Below, in pieces: positions 23,607-33,938 of a stretch of 64,000 bases of DNA. Position 1 is the stretch's first letter, and the number at the start of each line of letters is the position of its first letter. The DNA comes from Selaginella moellendorffii. Its lineage: Eukaryota > Streptophyta > Lycopodiopsida > Selaginellales > Selaginellaceae. The notes below the pieces were generated by a model that ran no database searches, was not told where the DNA came from, and saw only the letters and a program-made list of their open reading frames with translations. The stretch covers positions 687,253-751,252 of the forward strand of contig NW_003314348.1 of the NCBI RefSeq assembly GCF_000143415.4, read 5' to 3'. The translations under genes and the position numbers were made by a program.

Positions 23607-23729
23607 CATCGTAAGCTACTGTCTTCTTTCTCTTTAAAAATTATATTTATCTGTTAGCGACATTAATAAATCCCTCTAGAGATGCTCTTCGTGCAACAAC
23701 CAAAAACGTGTGTACATCGGAGTCTAGCT

Positions 23730-25215
23730 ATGGAGGAGAAGAAGCAGCGACCACACTTGCTAGCAGTTCCATTTCCAGCTCTGGGCAACATCAATCCTAT
23801 GCTTCAACTGTGTAAGACGCTCGTATCCAATGGATTTTTCATCACTTTCTTGATCTCAAACAAAAGGGAGACTTTTCTAGCTACTGAGCAACAAGCTACT
23901 GGTCAGCATTTGAGATTTGTCTACTTACCAGATGCTTTCATTCCAGAAGCCTTCTCCGTCACTACGGTTCCGCTCCAGTTTGTTGCTATCTTGGAAAAGA
24001 ATCTCAAATTGGCGGTGCCAGAGATTATTCGAGATATCATGACAGATGATTCTCTGCCTAGAGTGTCTTGCATACTCACCGACTTAGCAATTACTAGCCT
24101 TCAAGACGTCGCTCACCAGTTCGGGATTTGCAAGGTCTCTCTTTCAACATTTTCTGCTTCGTGGCTTAGCATCGAGAATGGTCTTCTTGTGCTTGAGGAA
24201 AATGGACTCCTGCCGCTAAAAGGTACTTTTTAATCTATTCCACTTGAGTTTTTATTATATTTTTTCAGGCACTTCGAGGATCATAGATTTCGTACCCGGC
24301 CTCCCTCCAATTTCTGGACTGGATTTTCCTTCGCATCTTCAAGAAGTTCACGCCGTAGATCCCGACTTCTCTCTCCGGTATACCAGAAACCAGATCATAC
24401 GGAGTGATGCATTGGTGTTTATAAACTCTTTCTACGAGTTGGAAACATCTCAGCTCGACCAACTTGCTAGAGACACTCCACAGTTTGTTCCAATCGGTCC
24501 ATTGCTTCCGTCATTTGCATTTGACGGCCAGGTTGGAGTGGACGAACACGAGCAGGAGAGGTGTGGTTTTTGGACGGAAGATATGAGCTGCCTCGACTGG
24601 CTGGACCAGCAGCCATTTAAATCAGTCATCTACGTCTCCTTTGGAAGCCTGGCCAGTGCTTCTCCTGACCAAATCAAGCAACTCTATACAGGACTCGTGC
24701 AAAGTGATTATCCTTTCCTTTGGGTGATACGACCAGACAACGATGAGCTTCGAAAACTTTTCGATGATCCAAGTTATGACAAATGCAAGTTTGTTTCCTG
24801 GGCTCCTCAACTCAAGGTAAGCTTCTTCTTTTACCTCTTTTTCTTGCTTAATATGTCGTCCACACAGGTTCTCAAGCATCGTTCCGTGGGTGCGTTTCTC
24901 ACTCATTGTGGATGGAATTCTGTTTTGGAGACGATCGTTGCTGGAGTCCCCGTGCTTGGATGGCCTTTCTTGTTCGACCAGCCACTTAACTGTGCGCTCG
25001 CTGTGGAGCATTGGAAGATTGGCTCTCGCTTGCCACCGGGTCCAGATGCCACGCTCGTTGAAAAGGCAGTGAAGGATATGATGGGAGAAGCGGGCCAAAT
25101 GTGGAGAGACAATGTCACGAAGCTTGCCATCTCCGCGAGAGATGCAGTCTCTGATGGAGGTCTTTCACATCGAAACTTGGAAGCTTTTAAGTGTAAAATG
25201 GAGATTGTTTCATAA
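23730..25215 (+). CDS. Family-1 UDP-glycosyltransferase, copy 1 (intact)
   Basis: Three exons (23730-24222, 24269-24816, 24868-25215) give 462 residues. The N-terminus shows the acceptor-side motif PHLLAVPFPALGNINPMLQL; the catalytic His of many UGTs is replaced here by Asn (GNINP, versus GHINP in copy 2). The C-terminal PSPG box runs from FVSWAPQLK across intron 2 to LTHCGWNSVLETIVAGVP and GWPFLFDQPLN, with the sugar-contacting DQ pair. It transfers a sugar from a UDP-sugar to a small acceptor; substrate unknown. The frame is open upstream to ATG 23682, and the upstream residues CVHRSLA are shared with copy 2. It lies tail to tail with copy 2. Confidence 0.93.
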
Positions 25216-25254
25216 AACCAGATTTACTTAAACTAAACTGCCGGCAGAAGCTCT

Positions 25255-25440
25255 AGAGTGGCCAGAAAGATTTCCAGCGATCCTGGACCGGAGAAGCGGA
25301 AATTCACCGGCTTTACCTCGCGAAGCCGGCCCAGCCCTGGAATCGACGCGCAAGCTCCCATTCTACCCTAGCCACATTCAAATACAGAGGTTCCTTCGAA
25401 TATGCGGATGCTCTTGATTCCTAGAATATGTTTTTTACAT
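25255..25440 (-). pseudogene. 5' fragment of the PARP-like gene (exon 1 and start of intron)
   Basis: Near-copy of 41668-41870: same first exon encoding MGAC(A)SIPGLGRLRE, the same splice donor region and the same upstream flank. Downstream exons are missing, so it cannot encode the protein. It sits next to UGT copy 2 exactly as the full-length gene sits next to the broken UGT at 42-43 kb, showing that the pair was duplicated as a unit. Confidence 0.85.
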
Positions 25441-25544
25441 TGGGCCGCTGTTCTTCCTTCTTTGTTTCATCGCTGGTGGGCTTAGCTAGCTCTTCTCCTC
25501 ATTAGAAATGCTTAGTTTGTGGTGTTTCACTGACTCCTTTAGTT

Positions 25545-27030
25545 TTATGCCATTTTACACTTAAAAGCTTCCAAGTTTCGATGTGAAAGACCTCCATCAG
25601 AGACTGCATCTTTCGCGGAGATGGCAAGCTTCGTGACATTGTCCCTCCACATTTGGCCCGCTTCTCCCATCATATCCTTCACTGCCTTTTCAACGAGCGT
25701 GGCATCTGGACCCGGTGGCAAGCGAGAGCCAATCTTCCAATGCTCCACAGCGAGCGCACAGTTGAGTGGCTGCTCATACAAGAAAGGCCATCCAATCACG
25801 GGGACTCCAGCAACGATCGTCTCCAAAACAGAATTCCATCCACAATGAGTGAGAAACGCACCCACGGAAGGATGCTTGAGAACCTGTGTGGACGACATAT
25901 TAAGCAAGAAAAGAGGTAAAAGACGAAGCTTACCTTGAGTTGAGGAGCCCAGGAAACAAACTTGCATTTGTCATAACTCGGATCTTCGAAAAGTTTTCGA
26001 AGCTCATCATTGTCTGATCGTATCACCCAAAGGAAAGGATAATCACTTTGCACGAGTCCTGAGTAGAGTTGCTTGATATGGTCGGGAGAAGCATTGGCCA
26101 CGCTTCCAAAGGAGACGTAGATGACTGATTTGGATGGCTGCTGGTCCAGCCAGTCGAGGCAGCCCATATCTTCAGTCCAAAAACCACACCTCTCCTGCTC
26201 GAGTTCGTCCACTCCAACCTGGCCGTCGAATGCAAATGACGGGAGCAATGGACCGATTGGAACGAACCGTGGATTGTCTCTAGCAAGCTGGTCAAGCTGA
26301 GATGTTTCTAACTCGTGAAAAGAGTTTATAAACACCCATGAGTCATTTTGTATGATCTGGTTCCTGCTATACCGGATAGAGAAGTCGGGATCTAAGGGGT
26401 GGACTTCTTGAATTTGCAAAGTAAAATCCCGTCCAGCAATTGGAGGGAGGCCAGGTACGAAATCAATGATCCTCGAAGTGCCTAAAAATTAATTTAAAGA
26501 AAAAATCAACTCAGACTGGAATAAAAGAAAAACATACCTTTTAGCGGCAGGAGTCCATTTTCCTTGAGCACAGGAAGACCATTCTGGATGCTAAGCCATG
26601 AAGCAGAAAATGTTGAAAGAGTCACCTTGCAAATCCCGAACTGGCGAGCGACGTCTTGAAGGCTAGTAATTACTACGTCGGTGAGTATGCAAGACACTCG
26701 AGGCAGAGAAGGATCTGCCATGACATCTTGAATAATTTCTGGCACCGCCAATTTGAGATTTTTCTCCAGAATAGCAGTAAACTCGAGCAGAACCGTAGAG
26801 GCGGATATGACTCCTGGAAGCAAATTATCGGGTAAGTAGACAAATCGCAAGTGCTGGCCTGTAGCTCGTTGCTCTGTAGCTATAAAATTCTCCCTTTTGT
26901 ATGAGACCAAGAAAGTGATGAAAAATCCACTGGATGCGAGCCTCTTACACAATTGAAGCATAGGATTTATGTGGCCTTGAGCTGGGACTGGAACTGCTAG
27001 CAAGTGTGGTCGTTGCTTCATCTCCTCCAT
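25545..27030 (-). CDS. Family-1 UDP-glycosyltransferase, copy 2 (intact)
   Basis: Three exons (27030-26538, 26481-25934, 25883-25545) with the same intron positions as copy 1; 459 residues. It keeps GHINPMLQLCKRL with the canonical His, the D-containing SCILTDVVITSLQDVARQFG, SKSVIYVSFGS, and the PSPG box FVSWAPQLK ... LTHCGWNSVLETIVAGVP ... WPFLYEQPLN (here EQ rather than DQ at the sugar-binding pair). The 3' exons of copies 1 and 2 are nearly identical and inverted, which favours gene conversion between them. Expected cytosolic sugar transfer to a small molecule; acceptor unknown. A EQ pair instead of DQ may shift sugar-donor preference. Confidence 0.93.
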
Positions 27031-27063
27031 AGCTAGACTCCGATGGACACACGTTATGCACAT

Positions 27064-27890
27064 AAAACTAAAAAAGATAGTCTTACACGCCTCTAACGAT
27101 TAGAAGATTACTTTGAAAACTAAAACCCTTATTAACAAGAACATTTAAAATTCAGGGGTAGCTGCGCACAGTACCTGTTACTGGCTGTCAACGAGTGAGC
27201 ATGTGCTCTGTGACAGAACTGTTCTGGTGGTTAGATGTTCTCAGAATCCTGGCTATAACATTTTTTGATCCAACAGCCACCGATAGTCCGATTAACTTAA
27301 AGGTGTTGGCCTCATAAAGAACTAAGAAAAGATGAAATGAGTACTGAAAATTGTTATACATTGAAATGCATAGTCTATATTCCTATATTTGTTAAGGTTA
27401 ATAACACTTTATTAACTATTTTCACATATTCATCATGGCCCGTTAAATAAAACATAATTAATATCCATTACTACATTTGAGAAAAAAAATTCCAATTCAT
27501 TAGAAATATCTTTAAGAACAACAATTGTCTTCTGTGAATGGACCTTAAATTCCATACATAAAAAGGATTTTCGAGATTTCATTAATCTCTTGAGCAACGA
27601 TCAGAACTTAAAATACAAAGTGTTCTCCTATCCTTGTTGAGCTCAAACATGAGCCTTGATGAGGTACTGTCATCTCTTAGCATCCCTGTTATGCAGCAAG
27701 AGGTATCTTTCACACCAAGCATCCACGTGTCGTGAATGCCACCATCAATTGAGGTTGCAAGGGGCTCCTTAACTTGCCACAACATTCTAGATTGTGAGTG
27801 AAGATTAGCAACCCACCCATTGATCCTCTGTAGACCAAAGTTCATCAAGCAGCAAGTCCATAGCTTAAAGCCAAGAGGTATGTAGTGATC
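27064..27890. other. AT-rich intergenic stretch
   Basis: No supported gene. The stretch is AT-rich from about 27300 to 27600. An 88-codon minus-strand ORF near 27582-27848 has no recognisable domain and probably derives from a mobile element. Confidence 0.45.
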
Positions 27891-27894
27891 ATCA

Positions 27895-30450
27895 CTTTAG
27901 TTTAAGTAAATTTGGTTTTATTTCGTCCCAGATATTCGATCTTTAGCAGAGATTGACATTATCTATCCACATTTGGCCTGCTTCTCCCATGGTATTCTTC
28001 ATTGCCTTTTAAATGAGTCCTAATGGCTCTCTCCCTCTGCTATGGAGCCCTCTCACAACCCAGCACTCAGCATTGCCTTTGCCTACTTGCCTCTGGACAG
28101 CACTCCAACGCTCCATATGTGCTCCTCTGTCCAGCCCACTAGTGCCCCAGCAATCCAAGCCCTTGTGCCTCTTCAGTGCCTTGTGCCTCTACGCCTAGCA
28201 CTCACCTTTGCTCTCTCAGCACTTGTGCCAGCATCTCAGGACCATGCTCAACACCCCAACACCTTGCTTAGTGCCTCTGATTGCAGTCTCTACTTGCCCA
28301 GCCCTCTCTCAGTGCCTCTGCCAGCACCTCTCTGCTCATGCCTTGCACCTCTCTCAGTGCCTCTGTTAGCACCCCAGGGCCGCTCTCTGACACCAGTGCC
28401 TCACTCAACACTCCAGTACCACTTGGTGCCTCAAGGCAGCCCTCTCTCAGCACCTCTACCAGTGCCTTTAGGCCGATGTCTACTTGATCACATCCTAGTG
28501 CCTTGTTCAGCTTGCTAGTGCTATTATCTTGGTGTTCAGTGCAATGCAGTGCCAAATCTTGGCACCTTTCAACCACGTCCGGTGGCTCATTGTCATCTTC
28601 ATTGGCGTCCTCCTCAGCTAGTGCCATTGTCCCAGGATCTGAAGCCCTCAAGGCTCCAACACCATGAAGAGAAGAAGAGCAAAAGCTATGATGGACAAGG
28701 ATGACTCGAAGGATGATGATGAGCCACCAGACGTGGCTGAGAGGTGCCAAGATTTGGCACTGCATTGCACTGAACACCAAGATAACAGCACTAACAAGCT
28801 GAGCAAGGCACTAGGACATGATTGAGTAGACACCAACCCAAAGGTATTGGTAAAGGCGCTGAGAGAGGGCTGGCTTGAGGCACTGAGTAGTACTGGAGTG
28901 CTGAGTGAGGTGCTGGTGTCAGAGAGTGGCCTTGAGGCACTGACAAAGGTACTGAGAGAGGTGCGAGGCATGAGTAGAGAAGTGCTGGCAGAGGTGCTGA
29001 GAGAGGGTTGGGCAAGTAGAGATTGCGATTAGAGGCACTGAGTAAGGTGCTAGGGTGCTGAGCACTCAGCATTGCCTCTACTTGCTTGCCTCTAGACAAC
29101 ACTCCAACACTCCATACGCACTCCTCTATCCAGCCCACCAGTGCCCCAGCAATCCAAGCCCTCGTGCCTCTTCGGTGCCTCGTGCCTCTACACCCAACAC
29201 TCACCTCTAGCCAGTGTGAAGTGCCCGGCACCTCTGCCTTACATGCCCTAGTGCCTTGCTCAACACCCTAATGCAGACTCTGCTCAGCCAGCCCTCTCTC
29301 ATAGCCTCTACCAGCACCTTCTTGCCTTGCTCAGCACCCTAGTGTAGTCTCTGCTCAGCCAGCCTTCTCTCAACACCTCTGCTAGTGCCTTAGGGCACTC
29401 TCTCACACCAGCACCTCACTCAGCACTCCAAGCCCTCACACCTTTGCCTGCAGCCCTCAGTGCCTCGTGCCTCTACCCTACAGGGTGCCCAGCACTCACC
29501 TTTGCTCGATGCCTCATGCCAGCCCTCTTTCAGCGCCTCTGCCAGTGCCTCCAAGCCGGTCTCTGCTCAATCACGCCCACCAGTGCCTAGCAATCCAAGC
29601 CCTCGTGCCTCTTTGGTGCCTCGTGCCTCTACGCTCAGCATCACCTCGTGCCTTGCTCAGCTCACTAATGCTGTTATCTTGGCATTCAATGCAGTGCAGT
29701 GCCAAATCTTGGCACCTCTCAGCCACATCCAGACACACCTCAAGGCTCTGATACCATGAAGAGAAGAAGAGCGGAAGCTACAATGGACAAGAATGACTCA
29801 AACAATAATTGTATATAATATCATAAATATATATACATGATCAAGAGACACACCTCTAGCCTACACCTGGATCAGTGAAGTGGCACTACTGCCACCTAGG
29901 ATCAATGTCATAGAGAGCATATACCTCAACACAATCTTCCAATGCTTCACAGTGAGCGCACAATTAAGTGGCTGCTTGTACATGAAAGGCCATCCAAGCA
30001 CGAACAATCGTCTCCAAAAGAGAATTCCATCCACAATAAGTGAGAAATGCACCCATGGAAGGATGCCTGAGAACCGATATATTAAGCAAGAAAAAGAGGT
30101 AAAAGAAGAAGCTTACCTTGAGTTGAAGAGCCCAGGAAACAAATTTGCATTTGTCATAACTTGGATCTTCGAAAAGTTTTCAAAGCTCTGGTCGTATCAC
30201 CCATAGGAAAGGATAATCACTTTGCACGAGTCCTGAATAGAGTTGCTTGATATGGTCGGGAAAAGCACTGGCCATGCTTCCAAAGGAGATGTAGATGACT
30301 GATTTGGATGGCTGCTCGTCCAGCCAGTTAAGGCAGCTCATATCTTCCGTCCAAAAACCACACCTTTACTGCTCGAGTTCGTCCACTCCAACCTGGCCGT
30401 CAAATGCAAATGACAGGAGCAATGGACCGATTGGAACGAACCGTGGATTA
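27895..30450 (-). pseudogene. Broken UGT copy 3, split by a ~1.9 kb insertion
   Basis: Positions about 27895-28018 match the 3' end of the UGT last exon (antisense of the region around ACATTTGGCCTGCTTC). The match resumes near 29934 and continues to about 30450 through exon 3, intron 2 and part of exon 2 (LTHC region, then WAPQL, SVIYVSF and PRFVPIGPLL segments), with frameshifts and a premature end. The gap is filled by the repetitive insertion described separately. Exon 1 is absent. It cannot make a functional enzyme. Confidence 0.8.
28020..29930 (-). mobile_element. Repetitive insertion, probable non-autonomous LTR-type element
   Basis: A ~1.9 kb block interrupts UGT copy 3. It is made of degenerate repeats of GTGCCTCTGCCAGCACC type. 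The segment 28030-28660 recurs in direct orientation at 29040-29760 (for example around CCAGCAATCCAAGCCCT), and 28670-29040 is an inverted copy of part of it, so the centre near 28660 forms a large foldback. At 29756-29744 on the minus strand lies TGGTATCAGAGCC, the classic plant retrotransposon primer-binding site for initiator tRNA-Met, directly after a TTCA end, suggesting an LTR at about 29757-29930. No reverse transcriptase or integrase is encoded. Matching LTRs were not proven. Confidence 0.55.
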
Positions 30451-30454
30451 TATG

Positions 30455-30655
30455 TTTCCACGCTCGCCAGTTCAGGATTTGCAAGGTGACTCTGATTTCG
30501 TACCCGGGCTCCCTCCATTCACTGGACGGGATTTTACTTTCCATGTTCAAGAAGTCCACCCCATAGATCCTGACTTCTGTATCCGGTATAGCAGGAACCA
30601 GATCATACAGAGTGACGCAGGGGTGTTTATAAACTCTTTCCACGAGTAAGTTTTG
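30455..30655 (+). pseudogene. Inverted UGT exon fragment
   Basis: Plus-strand piece with a scrap of exon 1 (QFRICKVTL) joined straight to exon 2 text (FVPGLPPFTGRDFTFHVQEV, then SRNQIIQSDAGVFINSFHE). It faces the minus-strand UGT copy 3 across a junction near 30450, making a head-to-head inverted arrangement. Much of exon 1 and intron 1 is deleted. Confidence 0.75.
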
Positions 30656-30659
30656 GTCA

Positions 30660-30965
30660 AGCCCAAAACTTTGATATCTTCCTTGTCATGGAAATCGATC
30701 CAAAAGTCCAATTCTTTTTAGTTTTTTGGAGAAATAGAGGAATGCTCACTAAAGAAAAAAGACACAATGGAAAAAATATTACATCTGAGTCTAGAAAAAA
30801 AGAAGCTGTTTATATATACCTTGCTCGGAGATGGATTGTGGCTACTGGCAGTGACGATGTGGCGCATTGGCAGAAATCGTCCAGACATCCCTGTGCTTTT
30901 CACTCTGGAAAGAAGAAAAAAGAGAGTCCATCAAGCTATCGATCACCAAGAACATATCTTACGGG
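30660..30965 (-). pseudogene. 3' fragment of the PARP-like gene
   Basis: Near-copy of 40630-40960, including exon 4 of the PARP-like gene (EKHRDVWTISANAP region, here with a 1-nt loss that breaks the frame) and its following intron. The other exons are missing. Together with the 5' fragment at 25.3 kb this represents scattered remains of a second PARP-like gene. Confidence 0.8.
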
Positions 30966-30984
30966 ATGAGAGGGAATGGTAAGA

Positions 30985-32075
30985 TCAGAGATTATTCTAG
31001 ATGTCATGGCAGATGATTCTCTGCCTAGAGTGCCTTGCATACTCACCGACGTAGAGCCTTCAAGACATCGCTCGTTCGGGATTTGCAAGGTCTCTCTTTC
31101 AGCATTTTCTGCTTCGTGGCTTAGCATCCAGAATGGTCTTCTTGTGCTCAAGGAAAATGGACTCCTGCCACTAAAAGGTATGCTTTTCTTTTATTCCAGT
31201 CTGAGTTGATTTTTTCTTTAAATAATTTTTTAGGCACTTCGAGGATCATTGATTTCGTACCCAGCCTCCCTCCAATTGCTGGACGGGATTTTACTTTGCA
31301 AATTCAAGAAGTCCACCCCTTAGATCCCGACTTCTCTATCATGTATAGCAGGAGCCAGATCATACAGACTGACGCATGGGTGTTTATGAACTCTTTCCAC
31401 GAGTTGGAAACACCTCAGCTCGATCAGCTTGCTAGAGACAATCCACGGTTCGTTCCAATCGGCCCATTGCTCCTGTCATTTGCATTCGACGGCCAGGTTG
31501 AAGTTGACGAACTCGAGCAGGAAAGGTGTCGTTTTTGGACGGAAGATATGAGCTCCCTCGACTGGCTGGACGAGCAGCCGTCCAAATCAGTCATCTACGT
31601 CTCCTTTGGAAGCCTGGGTGATATGATCAGACAACGATAAGCTTCGAAAACTTTTCGAAGATCCAAGTTATGACAAATGCAAGTGTGTTTCCTGGGCTCC
31701 TCAACTCAAGGTAAGCTTCTTCTTTTACCTCTTTTTCTTGCTTAATATGTCGTCCACACAGGTTCTCAAGCATCCTTCCGTTGGTTCGTTTCTCACTCAT
31801 TGTGGATGGAATTCTCTTTTGGAGGTGATTGGATGGCCTTTTTTGTACGAGCAGCCACTTAACTGTGCGCTTGCTGTGGAGCATTGGAAGATCGGCTCTC
31901 GCTTGCCACCAAGTCCAGATGCCACGATCGTTGAAAAGGCAGTGAAGGATATGATGGGAGAAGCAGGCCAAATGTGGAGGGACAATGTCACGAAGCTTGC
32001 CATCTCTGCGAAAGATGCAGTCTCTGATGGAGGTCTTTCACATCGAAACTTGGAAGCTTTTACGTGTACAATGGA
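30985..32075 (+). pseudogene. Broken UGT copy 4
   Basis: Lacks the N-terminal half of exon 1; begins near EIILDVMADDSLPRVPCILT. Exon 2 starts about 31234 and ends in a frameshift at 31614-31617, where SFGSL is joined to GDMIRQR by loss of 71 bp relative to copy 1. Exon 3 from about 31762 also lacks the TIVAGVPV codons of the PSPG box. The remaining exon 3 reads well to the C-terminus, then runs into antisense PPR sequence at about 32075. Inactive as an enzyme. Confidence 0.9.
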
Positions 32076-33831
32076 GTATGGACTTCACTTTCGTTGTGCT
32101 ATTAAGAACATTGGCCATGAGCATGTAGGCCGCAGAGTCCTTGGCATTGAGCCTCTCGAGAGCCTCGAAAGCAATCCTCGCCACCGCCAGGTTCCTCCAC
32201 TTTTGAGACGCCGCAAGTACACTCGTCCAAGTCACAGCGCTGGCCCCCATTGGCATCGATCTGGCAAGCTCCACCGCCGCCTCGAGCTGGTTGCCTCTCC
32301 CCAGCAAATCCACCATGCAATCGTAGTGCTCCACACGAATAGTGCAAGCTCCATGCTTTGCGCGATCGAGCATCGCATCGAAGTATCTTTTTCCCAGCTC
32401 CACAAGCCCCTGGTGGCTGCAAGCCGTGAGAACGCACGTAAAGCTTATCTCGTCCACCTTGAGGCCCTGCTCTTGCATTGCGTGGAAGAGCTCCAGCACG
32501 GCTTTGCTCTTGCCTTGACGGCTATGCCCCGCGATCAGTCCGTTCCATGTCGCCGAGTCAGTCATAGCCATGCAATCGAAAAGGTGGTGCGCGGAGGCGA
32601 TGCTTCCACACCTTCCATAAACGTCTACTAGAGAGTTTGCGAGAAGTGGCTCAGATTCTAGCCCACACCGACAAATCCTCGCGTGAAAGAAGGCTAGTTT
32701 CTCGATGTTGGCCAAGTTGCCGCAGGCTTTGAGAGCCGCGGTGAAGGCTTGGGCATCCGGCTGGAAGTCACGCAGGAACTCCGAGAACAAGTCGAGAGAA
32801 AGTTGCGACTCTCCATTCTCGACGTATCCAGCGAGGAGCGAAGTCCACGAGATTGGAGTGTGGAGCTTCATCCTGTCGAAGACTCCACGGGAATCCAGTA
32901 GGCTCCCACACTTTGCGTACAAATCCACCAGCGTGTTGCTCACAACTACGTGCGCCTCGGATCCTTGTTTCAATGCCTCGGAGTCTAGATCCATGGCTTT
33001 CTCCAGTGACACCACCTTGACGAGGTTTCCATTTACGTCTACGCCAGCTTCTTCAGATGCTAGACTCATGCAGGTTTTAAGCCCAGTAACAAGCGCGCCA
33101 ACGTCGAGTTTGCAGCCACTTTCCACCATCTTTGAGAGCAAAAGAAGCCCAATCTCAACTTGCCCATTAACGGCAAATGCAGACACTAGAGCAGTCCAGG
33201 AGATTACATCTCTTTCGGGCATTTTATCGAAAACTTTGGCAGCGTCCAAGGTGCTACCGCAGGTCCCATACATGTCTATTAAGCTGTTGGCCACGAAAAT
33301 GTCTATGCACCCGCAAGAAACAGCCTTGGAGTGGAGTTCCATGCCTTTGGCAAGAGCCCCGAGCTTCACAAGCTCTCGATTTGATACCACTTGGCCCGTT
33401 TCTTTCACTGCCAGGCCACTACAAGCCTTGAAAGAAGCCACAAAGGTTCTACCGTTCAAAGACTCCACACCCAAACGCTCGGAGACGGACGAAAAGATCT
33501 CTAGACAAAGTTGCTCGTCGCCGTTTTCGGCATAGCCAAGCAGCAACGCGTTCCAGGACACCAGGCTGTGGCACGCCATTCCGTGAAAAAAGCGAGAGGA
33601 TTCCTCCATGCTTCCACACTTTGCGTAGAGATCGACGAGGGAATTCAAGACAAAGATGTCGAGATGGAAGCTTTCGAGGAGCTGAGACTGGACGAGCCGA
33701 GCCCTCTCCAGGCTGCGTAGTTTGAGAAGATTGTCTCGAGTGATCTGTGCATCCTCTTGAGCTGCGACGGAGACGCAATCTTTGATTGTGGCCATGGCTT
33801 CTCTGGCAGCTCTTTTGAATCCTCTCGACAT
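32038..33831 (-). CDS. PLS-class PPR protein with rearranged C-terminus
   Basis: Single exon, 597 residues. PPR repeats run through most of the protein, for example NSLVDLYAKCGSMEESSRFF, NSLIDMYGTCGSTLDAAKVF and NTLVDLYAKCGSLLDSRGVF, ending with EHYDCMVDLLGRGNQLEAA and VTWTSVLAASQKWRNLAVAR typical of the start of an E domain. The last ~15 residues are the antisense of the UGT copy 4 exon, so the normal E/DYW end was lost in a rearrangement. No DYW deaminase remains. PPR proteins bind single-stranded organellar RNA; no clear transit peptide is visible in the first 30 residues. Whether the truncated form works is unknown. Confidence 0.85.
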   Translation of the reverse strand: MSRGFKRAAREAMATIKDCVSVAAQEDAQITRDNLLKLRSLERARLVQSQLLESFHLDIFVLNSLVDLYAKCGSMEESSRFFHGMACHSLVSWNALLLGYAENGDEQLCLEIFSSVSERLGVESLNGRTFVASFKACSGLAVKETGQVVSNRELVKLGALAKGMELHSKAVSCGCIDIFVANSLIDMYGTCGSTLDAAKVFDKMPERDVISWTALVSAFAVNGQVEIGLLLLSKMVESGCKLDVGALVTGLKTCMSLASEEAGVDVNGNLVKVVSLEKAMDLDSEALKQGSEAHVVVSNTLVDLYAKCGSLLDSRGVFDRMKLHTPISWTSLLAGYVENGESQLSLDLFSEFLRDFQPDAQAFTAALKACGNLANIEKLAFFHARICRCGLESEPLLANSLVDVYGRCGSIASAHHLFDCMAMTDSATWNGLIAGHSRQGKSKAVLELFHAMQEQGLKVDEISFTCVLTACSHQGLVELGKRYFDAMLDRAKHGACTIRVEHYDCMVDLLGRGNQLEAAVELARSMPMGASAVTWTSVLAASQKWRNLAVARIAFEALERLNAKDSAAYMLMANVLNSTTKVKSILHCTRKSFQVSM

Positions 33832-33938
33832 TCATGATCTAAAATGAAGGTTTAGTTAAAGGAAGAGCCCTAGTTAGAAGATAAAGGTATAAAGTTAAAG
33901 GAAGGACCCTAGTTCTGTGAAATTAGGGTTCATATCTT

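Noticed and set aside
25255-25440. Independent small gene starting MGAC
   Set aside because: Only exon 1 of the PARP-like gene is present; downstream exons are missing, so it is a fragment.
28042-29759. Several 90-170 codon Ser/Pro/Ala-rich ORFs on both strands
   Set aside because: They arise from the low-complexity repeat insertion and appear in several frames at once; no start context or domain.
32705-33535. 276-codon plus-strand ORF
   Set aside because: It is the antisense shadow of the PPR gene at 32038-33831; high GC and repeat structure keep the opposite strand open.
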